DNA from: Mycolicibacterium madagascariense
GTDB taxonomy: Bacteria > Actinomycetota > Actinomycetes > Mycobacteriales > Mycobacteriaceae
DNA length: 64,000 nucleotides
Direction: 5' to 3'
Assembly: GCF_010729665.1 (NCBI RefSeq)
Contig: NZ_AP022610.1
Span: forward strand, 1,984,001-2,048,000
Made by a program: the position numbers and the translations under genes. This document shows, one piece after another, positions 1 through 8,607 of this stretch. The notes beneath the pieces are model-generated. The model worked only from the letters and a program-made list of their open reading frames with translations, was not told where the DNA came from and did no database searches. The first letter of the stretch is position 1; every line of letters begins with the position of its first letter.

Positions 1-234
1 CGGCTGGTGCTGCTCGCCAAGGGTCGTCCGCTGGGCAAGGCGCGAATCACGTTGCGGCTCCTCGATCTCGATGACGGAGGATGTCGGATCGAGATGGCCG
101 AGGTGCCCGTGGGCATACCGATGGGATGGGTGCCGAAACGTCTGGCGCTGGCCGCCGCGGTCCCTCGCAACCGGGAGTGCACGTGGCGGTTGGCGGCTCT
201 GGCCGAACGCCGGGTGCCCGAGGCCGGTGACTAG
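1..234 (+). CDS. SRPBCC-family protein, C-terminal end (5' truncated by window)
   Basis: An open frame enters from the left edge and ends at TAG 232-234, so only about 77 C-terminal codons are visible. The visible part has a long beta-strand-like stretch ending in a basic helix with NREC and RLAALAERR. This resembles the last strand and C-terminal helix of START/SRPBCC (polyketide cyclase-like) proteins, which bind hydrophobic ligands in a helix-grip pocket. The ligand cannot be told. The next gene starts 5 bases downstream on the same strand, so the two are probably co-transcribed. The family call rests on a short piece and is moderate. Confidence 0.55.
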   Translation, partial: RLVLLAKGRPLGKARITLRLLDLDDGGCRIEMAEVPVGIPMGWVPKRLALAAAVPRNRECTWRLAALAERRVPEAGD

Positions 235-238
235 CTCG

Positions 239-1831
239 ATGGCGGACGACAGCGCCGACGCGGTGGTGATCGGCGCCGGTCACAATGGCTTGGTCGCCGC
301 GGCCACGCTCGCCGACGCGGGCTGGGACGTCATCGTGTGCGAATCGCAGGACGTCCCCGGCGGTGCCGTGAAGAGCGCCGAACTGATACCGGGGTACGTC
401 AGCGATCTCTACAGCGCGTTCTACCCGCTGTCGGTGGCGTCGCCGGCGTTGCGGGACCTGCACTTGGAGGATCACGGCCTGCGGTGGTCCCATGCCCCGG
501 CCGTCGTCGGGCACCCCCGATCCGCCGACGACGAGGACGCCGCCGTCCTCTATCCCGAGATCGACCGCACGGCAAGTGAATTGGATCGACTTGCCCGCGG
601 TGACGGTCGACGGTGGTGCGACCTCTTCGAGCAGTGGGAGCGCATCGGAGATCCCCTGCTGCAGACCCTGTTCGCGCCGTTTCCTCCGCTGCGCGGGCCC
701 GTGGGACTGCTGCGCGGACTCGGTACCGCCGAGGCGCTGCGCCTGGCCCAGCTGATGCTGATGCCCGCGAGCGTGATGGCCGAGAACCTCTTCGAGGGGG
801 AGGCCGCGCGCCTGCTGCTGCTCGGCAACGCGATGCACGCCGACGTGCCAATCGACGCCCCCGGCAGCGGGGTCATGGGCTACCTGCTGGTCATGATGGC
901 CCAGGGCGGCGGCTTCCCCGTCCCCGTCGGGGGCGCGGGCGAGCTGACCGCCGCACTGGTCCGCCGCGCCGAGGCGGCGGGCGCCCGGGTGGAGTGTGGA
1001 CGGGCCGTGGACTCCATCGTGGTGAGCGGTGGCCGGGCCACGGCGGTGCGGACCGCGGACGGGACCACCGTGCGATGCCGGCGGGCCGTCATCGCCGACA
1101 CCTCGGCCCCGCAGCTCTACCAGCGTCTGCTGCCCGCCGACGCGCTGCCGTCGGCGCTGCGCGGTGGGTTGGACCGGTTCGTGTGGGACACCCCCGTGCT
1201 GAAGGTCAACTACGCCCTCGACGCGCCGATCCCATGGCGCTCGAAGAATCTGGCCGAAGCGGGGACCGTGCACCTGGGGGCCGATCGGGACGGGTTGATC
1301 CGCTGGATGGCCGACCTCAACACCGCGACCCTGCCCACCCACCCGTTCCTGCTCTTCGGTCAGATGACCACCTCGGACCCCACGCGATCCCCCGAGGGAA
1401 CCGAGAGTGCCTGGGCCTACACCCATCTGCCGCGCGGGCTGGCCGACGACGCATCCGCCGACGCGCTCGCCGAGCGGGTGGACGAGGTGCTGGAGGCCCA
1501 CGCTCCCGGCTTCGCGTCCCAGCTCGTCGGCAAGACCGTCCAGCGGCCGTCGGACCTGGAGGTCGACGACGCGAACCTGCACACCGGCGCCGTCAACGGC
1601 GGCACGTCACAGTTGTTCCAGCAGTTGATCTTTCGTCCGGCACCGGGGTTCGGCCGCGCCGAGACGCCCGTGCCGAACGTGTTCCTCGGCAGTGCGGGCG
1701 CCTCGCCGGGCGGCGGGGTACACGGCGTCTGCGGCCGCAACGCCGCCCGCGCGGCACTCGCCGCCGACGGCGTCACCGGTTGGCCACGGCGACAGGTGAA
1801 TCGCGCGGTGTCACGCCTCTTCTCGCGCTGA
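239..1831 (+). CDS. NAD(P)/FAD-dependent oxidoreductase, phytoene desaturase-like
   Basis: A 530-residue flavoprotein. The N-terminus carries a dinucleotide-binding signature (VVIGAGHNGLVAAATLADAG, about residues 10-29) followed by an acidic residue and PGGAV. The C-terminus has the second FAD motif of the amine oxidase/CrtI superfamily (LGSAGASPGGGVHGVCGRNA). Length and layout fit the mycobacterial CrtI-like dehydrogenases of unknown substrate. I took ATG 239 because the FAD motif then begins at the usual distance; the frame is open back to 71 but that extension is arginine/tryptophan-rich and unlikely. It follows the SRPBCC gene by 4 bases, suggesting a two-gene unit acting on a hydrophobic substrate (inference). 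Its 3' end overlaps the convergent malQ by 21 bases. Confidence 0.85.
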   Translation: MADDSADAVVIGAGHNGLVAAATLADAGWDVIVCESQDVPGGAVKSAELIPGYVSDLYSAFYPLSVASPALRDLHLEDHGLRWSHAPAVVGHPRSADDEDAAVLYPEIDRTASELDRLARGDGRRWCDLFEQWERIGDPLLQTLFAPFPPLRGPVGLLRGLGTAEALRLAQLMLMPASVMAENLFEGEAARLLLLGNAMHADVPIDAPGSGVMGYLLVMMAQGGGFPVPVGGAGELTAALVRRAEAAGARVECGRAVDSIVVSGGRATAVRTADGTTVRCRRAVIADTSAPQLYQRLLPADALPSALRGGLDRFVWDTPVLKVNYALDAPIPWRSKNLAEAGTVHLGADRDGLIRWMADLNTATLPTHPFLLFGQMTTSDPTRSPEGTESAWAYTHLPRGLADDASADALAERVDEVLEAHAPGFASQLVGKTVQRPSDLEVDDANLHTGAVNGGTSQLFQQLIFRPAPGFGRAETPVPNVFLGSAGASPGGGVHGVCGRNAARAALAADGVTGWPRRQVNRAVSRLFSR

Positions 1832-3808
1832 CGCGGCGGACAGTGCGGCGGTGATCCGAGCGACCCTGGGGTCCTGGCGCAACTCTTCCAGCGTCTCGGG
1901 CAGCGGCAGTCGCCAGTTCGGATATTCGTCGACCGTGCCCGGCAGGTTCGGCTGTCGCCGCTCGGCGATCACGTCGTAGGGCGAGATCAGCGTCAGCTGG
2001 CTGGGCGTGGCGGCCAGGAATCGGTGAATGGCCAGCACGATCGCCGACTCGTCGGGATCGTCCGGCTCGGGCGGCAGCAGATCCTCCGCCCTCAGTAGCG
2101 CCAGCCACTCGGCGCGCTCCTCGGCCGCGGCGGCCTCCTCCGCCGGGACGTCGTCGAGCAGACCGAGCTCGGCCCGCACCCGGACGTGTTCACCGGCGAA
2201 ATAGCCTGCTGCCGTGGGCAAGTCGTGGGTCGACAGGCTGGCCACCGCGCGTTCGGGCCAGGCCGCCGACGGGAGGAGCGGCTCATTGGGGGCGGACTCG
2301 TCACGGGTGAACCACGCCACCGCGCATCCGAGCATGCCGCTGCTGGCCAGCGCCTCGGTGACCTCGGGCTCGACGGTTCCGAGGTCTTCTCCCACGACGA
2401 TGGCGCCCGCCCGGTGCGCTTCCAGCGCCAGGACGGCGAGCATCACGTCGGCGTCATAGTGCACGTAGGTACCCCGGTCGGGGCCCTCACCCGGCGGTAC
2501 CCACCACAGCCGCCACAACCCCGCGACGTGGTCGATGCGCAGTCCGTCGGCGTGGGCCAGGACGGCGCGCAGCATGTCGCGCAGTGCGGCATACCCCGTC
2601 GCGGCGAGGCGGTCGGGCCGGAAGGGGGGCAGTCCCCAGTTCTGGCCGCGCGGGGTGAAGTTGTCCGGCGGCGCCCCCACGCTGACCCCGGTCGCGAGTA
2701 CGTCGGCCAGTGCCCAGGCGTCCGCGCCGTCGGGATCGACCCCCACCGCAAGGTCGTGCAGCACGCCCAGCGCCATGCCCGCGTCGCGCGCGGCGGTCCG
2801 CACGGCCCCGAGCTGCTCGGCGCACCGCTCCTGCACCCAGGCGTGAAATGCCACCCGGGGAGCCAACTCTCGTCGTGCGGCCGCCACCGCGGGCCCGGAC
2901 ACGTCGCGCAGGTCTTCCGGCCAGCGGCTCCAGCGGCCGCCGTGCCGCTCGGCCAGCGCGCAGTAGGTGGCCCAGTCGCGCAGTGCGTCGGTCCGCGTAT
3001 CCGCCCGGTCGGGCCGACCTTCGGAACGCCACAGCAGTTCCAGCGCATCGCGTTTGGCCGCCCACACCAGATCGTGGTCGATGCGCGGCGTGCTTGCCGA
3101 CACGCGCAGCGCGTCGACCTCCGCACGGGTGTCCGCGTCGGCGGCGCGGTAGGCGTCGAGGTCTTCGATGCGCAACGCCAGTGGATTGGCGAAGCGCCGG
3201 CTCGACGGGGTGTACGGCGAGGGTTGCACCGGATGCGTCGGACCCGGCGCGTGCAGCGGATTGAGCAGCACCGCACCCGCGCCGTGCTCGCGGGCGGTCC
3301 AGTCCACGAACTCCCTGAGGTCGCCAAGATCGCCGATACCCCACGAACGGGCCGAACGCAGCGCGTAGAGCTGCAGCATCCAGCCCCAGGTCACTGGGGT
3401 TTGGGGCACCTGCGGCGGCGCGGCGACCAGGGTGGTCTCCTGTCCGTCACCGAACTGCAGGCGGTACCACCCGGGCGCGAGGTCGCCGGGCAGTTCGTCG
3501 CGTACGTCGATCCGGTCGCCCGCCTCGTCGATCAACGCGACCGCACCGGGAAGCGGGCGGGACCGGCCGTCCACGCGCACGGCCATGGTGGGCGCCACCA
3601 CCCCGGCGCGGCGACGCTCGGCAATGCCGTCCAGCGCGCGGGCGCGGTCGGCCTCGGTGTCCGCCGCGATGTCGAGGAGCCCGAGCACCCGGATCACGAC
3701 CTCGGGGTCGACGTGGACCGGCTCGCGCCGCTCGTTGCGGTAGGTGGTCGCGACCCCGTACTCCGCGGCCAGTCGGCGAAGGTCGTCGGGCAACGGCGAC
3801 TGCGTCAC
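1811..3808 (-). CDS. malQ: 4-alpha-glucanotransferase (amylomaltase, GH77)
   Basis: A 665-residue cytoplasmic enzyme that moves 4-alpha-glucan segments between maltodextrins. GH77 hallmarks are in order: SWGIGDLGDL near residue 155, GLRIDHV with the nucleophile Asp about 426, GEDLGT with the acid/base Glu about 474, and STHDLPT with the third Asp about 529. The N-terminal 130 residues form the extra beta-domain seen in actinobacterial MalQ. The start is GTG 3808; the frame is open further upstream but that part is arginine-rich with no homology-like features. Length is slightly below the roughly 720 residues usual in mycobacteria. It is convergent with the flavoprotein gene, overlapping it by 21 bases. 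Confidence 0.93.
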   Translation of the reverse strand: MTQSPLPDDLRRLAAEYGVATTYRNERREPVHVDPEVVIRVLGLLDIAADTEADRARALDGIAERRRAGVVAPTMAVRVDGRSRPLPGAVALIDEAGDRIDVRDELPGDLAPGWYRLQFGDGQETTLVAAPPQVPQTPVTWGWMLQLYALRSARSWGIGDLGDLREFVDWTAREHGAGAVLLNPLHAPGPTHPVQPSPYTPSSRRFANPLALRIEDLDAYRAADADTRAEVDALRVSASTPRIDHDLVWAAKRDALELLWRSEGRPDRADTRTDALRDWATYCALAERHGGRWSRWPEDLRDVSGPAVAAARRELAPRVAFHAWVQERCAEQLGAVRTAARDAGMALGVLHDLAVGVDPDGADAWALADVLATGVSVGAPPDNFTPRGQNWGLPPFRPDRLAATGYAALRDMLRAVLAHADGLRIDHVAGLWRLWWVPPGEGPDRGTYVHYDADVMLAVLALEAHRAGAIVVGEDLGTVEPEVTEALASSGMLGCAVAWFTRDESAPNEPLLPSAAWPERAVASLSTHDLPTAAGYFAGEHVRVRAELGLLDDVPAEEAAAAEERAEWLALLRAEDLLPPEPDDPDESAIVLAIHRFLAATPSQLTLISPYDVIAERRQPNLPGTVDEYPNWRLPLPETLEELRQDPRVARITAALSAASAREEA

Positions 3809-4102
3809 CAGCGGTTTCCGACCGTGAGGAGCGCGACGAGGGGACCTGGCACGAGCGCACGAGGACGCAGGAGGTGGGGCACGGTCCCAGATATACCCAA
3901 GCCGCCGTGTCTCACACGGGCCGCCCGGCCCCACGACATCGGTGCCCGGGACCACCCGCCGGCGACGTCCCCGCCGCTGCGTTCCCGGTCGGTTCGACAT
4001 CGATTGCGTCATCAGCACTTTGGTGGCCGTTCACCGTGAATTCACCAGCCGCGACGGACATCATCGATGGTGTCGATGATCGACCACAGGTCAGGAGAGA
4101 AC

Positions 4103-4408
4103 ATGATCACGATCACTGCGCCGGCGGCCCGACTGTTCGTCGGCTGCCTGCTCACGGCAGGAATCGTCGGTGGATCGCTGGCCGGAGCGGTCGCGGTGCC
4201 GTTGGCGGACGGACCCGTGACGACGGCGACGGATCCCGCGGCCCCGATCTCGGGCAAGACCGGCGCTCCACTGGGCGATGCCACATTCGGCGCCGATCCT
4301 CTGGTGCCGTTCGGCACCGATCCGCAGCCACCGGTCACGCCGGGTTACGTCGACCGCGACCATGACAACGGCGTCACCGCCAACGGCGAGGTCGACCTGC
4401 CCTTCTAG
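4103..4408 (+). CDS. Small secreted protein of unknown function
   Basis: A 101-residue protein starting at ATG 4103, preceded at close spacing by a strong AGGAGAG ribosome site; an upstream in-frame ATG at 4067 lacks one. Residues 1-29 form a signal peptide (hydrophobic LFVGCLLTAGIVGGSLAGAVA). The mature part is short, rich in Pro, Asp and Gly, with no cysteine and no known domain, ending in acidic then hydrophobic residues (GEVDLPF). I do not recognise a family. It stands alone between malQ (divergent) and the membrane-protein/CsbD set. Confidence 0.75.
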   Translation: MITITAPAARLFVGCLLTAGIVGGSLAGAVAVPLADGPVTTATDPAAPISGKTGAPLGDATFGADPLVPFGTDPQPPVTPGYVDRDHDNGVTANGEVDLPF

Positions 4409-4607
4409 AGGCAGCACTCTCGTCTCTCGTCGCGACGCCACGCCGGGGTCAGGGGGCGATGGCGGCCGGTCGGGTCGACTCGATGTGAAATGCGCGCGGC
4501 GGAACGGGTTTCAGATGGGCCACGGCGAGCATCCTGTCGTTGGGCGTCTGTCTTCCACGGACGCGGGCAACTCGGCCTCACTTCACGACGCACATCGAAG
4601 GATCTCT

Positions 4608-5171
4608 ATGTCTTCACGCAATACGGTCATCCGCTCCCTGCACGATCTCGGTGCCGCTGCCTGGTTCGGCGGATCGCTGATGGGTGCCGTCGGTGTCAAC
4701 GGTGCAGCAGACGCCGTTCGCGACCCGAAGGACCGCGCCCGCGTCGCGGCCATGGGATGGGCGAAGTGGGCTCCGGTCAATGCCGTGGCCATCGGCGCGC
4801 ACCTCGTCGGGGGCGGCGGCATCCTCTACGCCAACCGCGGTCGCGCCGTGCACCAGGCCGGGGTGCGGTCCAACACCGTCGTGAAGATCGCGCTCACGGC
4901 CGCAGCGCTGGGCGCGACCGCCTACAGCGGCGCCCTGGGCGCGAAGACCGCTCAGGGAGACGGACATTCGGTGGACGGCGCGACCGATCCCTCGGCCGGC
5001 ACGCCCAGTGACGTCGCCGCCGCCCAGCAGAAGCTGCGCTACCTGCAGTGGGCGCTGCCGGTATTGACCGGTGCCATCGTCGTCCTCGGTGCCCAGCAGG
5101 GCGAGCAGCAGCGTCCCAGCCAGATCATCGCCGGACTCGGCACCACGCTGGCGCAGCGCGTCCGCGACTGA
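4608..5171 (+). CDS. Predicted membrane protein, first gene of a stress-protein-like cluster
   Basis: A 187-residue protein starting at ATG 4608, preceded by GAAGGA. It has about four hydrophobic segments: near residues 10-30 (LGAAAWFGGSLMGAVG), 48-70, 85-110 and 145-163 (ALPVLTGAIVVLGAQQG). An Asp/Ser-rich loop (about 113-132) separates the last two. The frame stays open upstream to 4278 but that part shows no start context. I do not recognise a characterised family. The 49-base gap to the CsbD-like gene and shared direction suggest an operon with the two helical proteins that follow, possibly an envelope-stress set (inference). Confidence 0.75.
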   Translation: MSSRNTVIRSLHDLGAAAWFGGSLMGAVGVNGAADAVRDPKDRARVAAMGWAKWAPVNAVAIGAHLVGGGGILYANRGRAVHQAGVRSNTVVKIALTAAALGATAYSGALGAKTAQGDGHSVDGATDPSAGTPSDVAAAQQKLRYLQWALPVLTGAIVVLGAQQGEQQRPSQIIAGLGTTLAQRVRD

Positions 5172-5220
5172 TCACCAAACCCTCATCCCGCTTGCGCGAC
5201 AACGACATTGGAGTGAATGC

Positions 5221-5778
5221 ATGACCGAACACGAAAAGTCCGACCAGGCCCGTCAGGGTCTCGTCGACTCGATCAAGGGCAAGGCGAAGGAAGTCGCGGG
5301 CGCGGTGCTCGGGAACGACTCGCTGACCGCCGAGGGACAGCTCGAGCAGACCCAGGCGCAGGAGCGCAGGGAGGCGAACAGCGTGGAGGCCGTCGCCGAT
5401 GCCGAGGCCCAGCAGGCCCGTACCGAAGCGGCCGACGCGAGAGCCGAAGGCGCACGCGAGCGCATCGCGCAGAACGCACGCACGGCGGCGGCCGAGAACG
5501 TCGTCGAAGCGCAGCAGGACGCTCAGAAGGTCACGGCAGAACGGGCCGCCCAGCAGGAAGCCGCCCAGGCCAAGGCTGCGGCCGACGACGCCGCCCAACG
5601 CGACGTGCAGCGCGCAGAGAGCCAGGAACGCGTCGACGTGCGGTCGGCCGTGAGTGAGGTCGTCGACGCCGCGGACGACCATCGGGCCGCGGTGCAGGAC
5701 GCTGCCGACGACGAGGCCAAGGCCGACGAGCTGCGGGCCCGCGCCGACAAGGTGTCCGACCAAGCCGACCTGTCCTGA
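5221..5778 (+). CDS. CsbD-like domain protein with long charged helical tail
   Basis: A 185-residue hydrophilic protein. The first 50 residues read like a CsbD stress-protein domain (SIKGKAKEVAGAVLGNDSLTAEGQ). The rest is an Ala/Glu/Gln/Arg/Asp-rich helix with no proline, suitable for a coiled coil. CsbD proteins are small general-stress proteins of unknown biochemical role; the long helical extension is typical of mycobacterial versions. ATG 5221 is used. It is second of three same-strand genes, 49 bases after the membrane protein and 38 bases before the next helical protein. Confidence 0.8.
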   Translation: MTEHEKSDQARQGLVDSIKGKAKEVAGAVLGNDSLTAEGQLEQTQAQERREANSVEAVADAEAQQARTEAADARAEGARERIAQNARTAAAENVVEAQQDAQKVTAERAAQQEAAQAKAAADDAAQRDVQRAESQERVDVRSAVSEVVDAADDHRAAVQDAADDEAKADELRARADKVSDQADLS

Positions 5779-5816
5779 GCATTGCGCCAGGCCCACGCAC
5801 CATCGAGGAGTTCAGC

Positions 5817-6494
5817 ATGAACATCACGACCGTCCCGCGTTCCATCCTGCGGTTCCAATATCAATTCATCCGGGTGCCACTCGCGCTCATCGAGGATCGC
5901 TTCGTGGCGCGGATGGACACCGAAGCGCCCGCCCGACTCATCTACGAACGCTCGCTGGGCGTACTCGACGCGACCGTGGGCAGCGCCCTGGGTGATCCCA
6001 GGCTCAGACGCCGTGGCACCGCGCTCGCCGAACGCAGTCAGGACCGGGGACGTGCCGCGGCGCTGGACGCGGCCGCCAAGATGAAGCAGCAGCAAGCCGA
6101 TGCCGACCTGAAGGCGCGCCGACAGGAGGCCGTCGACGAGCAGAACGCGGCGCGGACGAACAAGGAGCAGGCGGTCGCCGACGCGAATAGTGCTGCAGCC
6201 GAACGCAAGCGCTCGGCCGACGCGGCAGCCCAGGAACGCGCCGCGGCCGCCAAGAAGCACGCCGACGAGATCGCCGCGCAGCGCACGGAGTCGGTGGAGG
6301 CTGCGAAGAAGCGCGAGGACCAGCGCATCGAGGCCGCCGAGAAGAAGGCCACCGAGGCGGCCAGTGCGAAACTCGACGACGCCACCGCCAAGCAGCGTGC
6401 AGCCGATGAGAAGCGGGCCCAGGCCGATCGGGTGAAGCAGTTGGCCGAAGAGGAGAAGGACAAGCGTCAGGAACAGCGGGCCACCAAGGCCTGA
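5817..6494 (+). CDS. Alanine/lysine/glutamate-rich coiled-coil protein (IF2-like repeat composition)
   Basis: A 225-residue protein at ATG 5817 with GAGGAG seven bases upstream. Residues 1-65 form a distinct N-terminal segment (ILRFQYQFIRVPLALIEDRF) that may contact membrane or partner. Residues 70-225 are almost pure Ala/Lys/Glu/Gln/Arg heptad-like sequence, predicted as one long coiled coil. Such proteins are sometimes labelled IF2-family by composition only; there is no GTPase domain, so that label is not supported here. It is last of the cluster and followed at once by a strong hairpin. Confidence 0.78.
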   Translation: MNITTVPRSILRFQYQFIRVPLALIEDRFVARMDTEAPARLIYERSLGVLDATVGSALGDPRLRRRGTALAERSQDRGRAAALDAAAKMKQQQADADLKARRQEAVDEQNAARTNKEQAVADANSAAAERKRSADAAAQERAAAAKKHADEIAAQRTESVEAAKKREDQRIEAAEKKATEAASAKLDDATAKQRAADEKRAQADRVKQLAEEEKDKRQEQRATKA

Positions 6495-6507
6495 CACGTT
6501 CGTCGAC

Positions 6508-6539
6508 CGCCGCGCCCGGGTGAGCTACCGGGCGCGGCG
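6508..6539. terminator. Strong GC-rich hairpin between convergent genes
   Basis: Perfect 12-base arms CGCCGCGCCCGG and CCGGGCGCGGCG with an 8-base loop (GTGAGCTA), starting 14 bases after the stop of the coiled-coil gene and before the end of the convergent TetR gene. There is no T-run, which is usual for mycobacterial intrinsic terminators. It could serve both strands. Confidence 0.75.
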
Positions 6540-6581
6540 TTCGCATGAAAAGCCGGCATGGTGTGCGACCGGACGCCCGCT

Positions 6582-7178
6582 TCAGCGCGGTGGCGCGTCC
6601 TCGAGGATGAGGCTGACCGCCGTCTCGACCCGGTCGGCCGCCTGCTGGAAGGTCATCGTGCCCGCCGCCGCTTGGATGAGCGCCCCGGAGAACACCAATT
6701 CCAGTGTCGTGATGACCTCCGGCCACGATCCCGGCCCGACGGCCGAGGCGATGAGCTGGTGGATGTGCAGGCCGATCTGTTCGTGGGCGCGGTCGGCGGT
6801 GGGGCCGCTGTCGAGGAACACCGCCGCACACGCCGCGGCGATCGCGGGTTCCTCGGCGACCACCAGCATCATTCGGCTCAGTTGCCCGGCGACCCTCGCG
6901 GTCGAGCCGCAGTTCGCCCCCGTGCTGACGTCGATGCCGCGGATGCGGCGCAGACAGACTTCGACGATGAGGTCGCTGGTGGAGGCGAACAGGTCCGCCG
7001 CGGTGGCGGGTGGCACGTGCGCGCGAGCGGCCACCTGGTCGACCGTCAGGGCATCGAACGGGGTGTCGCGAAGGACTTCGACGGTGGTGTCGAGCAGCCT
7101 GGCCGAGGCGTCGGCGAGGGACTTCCTGCGACGTTGGACCGAGAGATCCGTGACGTCGGCCGGGCTTTTGCTGGACAC
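6582..7178 (-). CDS. TetR-family transcriptional regulator
   Basis: A 198-residue protein with an N-terminal TetR helix-turn-helix at about residues 20-65 (FDALTVDQVAARAHVPPATAADLF) and an all-helical ligand domain. The start is GTG 7178, in the middle of an 18-base perfect palindrome. The sequence TAAGCT lies 6 bases upstream of the GTG on the coding strand, so the transcript is probably leaderless. The palindrome then covers the transcription start and is the obvious autorepressor site. The same arrangement recurs at the thiolase gene near 54260. Ligand and targets are unknown. The gene is convergent with the stress cluster. Confidence 0.9.
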   Translation of the reverse strand: MSSKSPADVTDLSVQRRRKSLADASARLLDTTVEVLRDTPFDALTVDQVAARAHVPPATAADLFASTSDLIVEVCLRRIRGIDVSTGANCGSTARVAGQLSRMMLVVAEEPAIAAACAAVFLDSGPTADRAHEQIGLHIHQLIASAVGPGSWPEVITTLELVFSGALIQAAAGTMTFQQAADRVETAVSLILEDAPPR

Positions 7179-7190
7179 GTGTCCAGCTTA
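7170..7190 (-). promoter_or_regulatory. Leaderless promoter with palindromic operator over the TetR start codon
   Basis: 7170-7187 is a perfect palindrome, GCTGGACACGTGTCCAGC, centred on the GTG start. On the minus strand the -10 element TAAGCT (7190-7185) sits 6 bases before the GTG, the spacing expected when transcription begins at the first base of the start codon. The operator role for the adjacent TetR protein is inferred. Confidence 0.6.
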
Positions 7191-7199
7191 GCGCGTGAA

Positions 7200-7397
7200 T
7201 CAGGCGGCGAGCGGGACGCTCGTCAGGGGAGCCGACGAGGTGTCGTAGTAGACCTCACCGCACGCCGAGCACGACACCTCGTACCGAAGGCCGCCGCCGG
7301 GGTTGACGTCCAGCCGGTACTCGAAGGCGCCCTGACAGCTCGGGCAGCACGTGGGGTGTGCCGTGGTTTCCGTGACCGCCGTTGTTTTCGTGAGCAT
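7200..7397 (-). CDS. Small zinc-ribbon-like protein
   Basis: A 65-residue protein with two paired cysteine motifs, CPSC at residues 18-21 and CSAC at 43-46, spaced as in a small zinc ribbon. The stretch between them resembles beta strands (FEYRLDVNPGGGLRYEVSC). A GGAGGAGG run lies about 10 bases upstream of ATG 7397. No partner is evident; it lies between the TetR gene and the agmatinase gene on the same strand, 94 bases after the latter. Function unknown. Confidence 0.7.
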   Translation of the reverse strand: MLTKTTAVTETTAHPTCCPSCQGAFEYRLDVNPGGGLRYEVSCSACGEVYYDTSSAPLTSVPLAA

Positions 7398-7491
7398 GGT
7401 CAGGACTCCTCCTCCGCAGCGTCGTCGCGTCGTCGCACCGCGGTTACCCCCACGGCGCGTCGATCAACCCTCGAAGGGGCGGACCGGATCC

Positions 7492-8583
7492 TCAGTGCTG
7501 GTGCGGGCGCGGCACACCCTCGCCGCGGCGCCTGGCTTGCTCGCCTTCGGCGATGAGGCGCAACTGTTCGTCGGCCTCGCGGCCCTCCAGCAGCGGCTGA
7601 CTCGGGTCCCAGGTGGTGCCCGAGGCCAGGTCCCTGCGGCGCCGCGCGATGGCTGAGAGGACCTCAAGAATGACGCGGTTGCCCAGCAGCGCGGTGATGT
7701 CGGCGTGATCGTAGGGCGGGGACACCTCGACGACGTCGACGCCGACGACGGGCAGCTCATAGCAGATGCGCCGCACCGCATCCAGCAGCTCCCGAGCCGA
7801 GAAGCCGCCTGGCTCAGGCGTTCCCGTGCCGGGAGCGTGCCCGGGATCGCAGACGTCGATGTCCACCGACAGGAACACGCCCGTGCACTCGTCGGTGGCG
7901 ATGCCGAAGGCCTCGGTGAGACAGGTTGGCAAACCGCGGGCGACGATCTCGGTCATCTCGTAAGAACGGAGCCCCTGGGCGGCCATCCACTGCAGCACCG
8001 GCTCGTCGGGCCAGTAGCCGCGCAGTCCCAGTTGCAGGAACCGGTCCCCGCGCAGGGCGCCGGATTCGATGAGCCGTCGCATCGGCGTGCCGTGCCCGAT
8101 GAGGGATCCGTTGCTGATGTCTCCCGTGTCGGCGTGCGCGTCGAAGTGGATCATCGAAACCTTGCCGAAGCCCAGGTGCCTGGCGACGCCGGTGTGGTCC
8201 GGCCAGGCGATGGTGTGATCGCCTCCGAGGACGATGGGGATCGCACCCGACGACGCGATCGCGTACACGTCCTCCTCGATGAGCCGGACCGCCTGGGCGA
8301 TGTCGCCGTTGTACAGCGGCACGTCGCCGGCGTCGTAGACCCGCAGATCCTTCAGACCGTCGACGCGCAGCGCCAGGCTGGGCCGCGAACCGTCCTGGGG
8401 CAGATAGCACGCTTGGCGCAGAGCCGACGGACCGAAGCGCGCGCCCGACCGGTAATTGGTGCCGCCGTCGAGCGGGGCGCCGAGGATCACGACGTCGGCG
8501 TCGGCGTAGGACGCCCGATCGGCGAGGTCGCACCGATCCACCCCCAGGAACGTGATGTCGGGACCAAATGCGCTGCCTACCAT
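7492..8583 (-). CDS. Agmatinase/arginase-family ureohydrolase
   Basis: A 363-residue enzyme with all dimanganese ligands of the ureohydrolase fold: GGDHT (His123), HFDAHAD (Asp148, His150, Asp152) and SVDIDVCDPG (Asp241, Asp243). It should hydrolyse a guanidino compound to urea plus an amine. The family includes agmatinase, guanidinobutyrase, guanidinopropionase, formimidoglutamase and the nickel-dependent guanidine hydrolases, and the sequence alone does not fix the substrate. The C-terminal 50 residues are a charged tail longer than in standard agmatinases. It is third of a minus-strand set behind a solute-binding lipoprotein and a TetR gene, 24 bases after the TetR stop, suggesting uptake and breakdown of one compound (inference). 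Confidence 0.88.
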   Translation of the reverse strand: MVGSAFGPDITFLGVDRCDLADRASYADADVVILGAPLDGGTNYRSGARFGPSALRQACYLPQDGSRPSLALRVDGLKDLRVYDAGDVPLYNGDIAQAVRLIEEDVYAIASSGAIPIVLGGDHTIAWPDHTGVARHLGFGKVSMIHFDAHADTGDISNGSLIGHGTPMRRLIESGALRGDRFLQLGLRGYWPDEPVLQWMAAQGLRSYEMTEIVARGLPTCLTEAFGIATDECTGVFLSVDIDVCDPGHAPGTGTPEPGGFSARELLDAVRRICYELPVVGVDVVEVSPPYDHADITALLGNRVILEVLSAIARRRRDLASGTTWDPSQPLLEGREADEQLRLIAEGEQARRRGEGVPRPHQH

Positions 8584-8607
8584 GTGCTCAAGCCTCTCGT
8601 CGATCGT

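Noticed and set aside
47..1582. Long minus-strand open frame over the flavoprotein gene
   Set aside because: Arg/Gly/His-rich composition, no start context, antisense shadow of a clear FAD enzyme; long spurious frames are expected at this G+C.
2186..4039. 617-codon plus-strand frame opposite malQ
   Set aside because: Low-complexity shadow frame; GH77 motifs on the other strand are intact.
5817..6494. Translation initiation factor IF-2
   Set aside because: Similarity would be by Ala/Lys/Glu composition only; no GTPase motifs are present.
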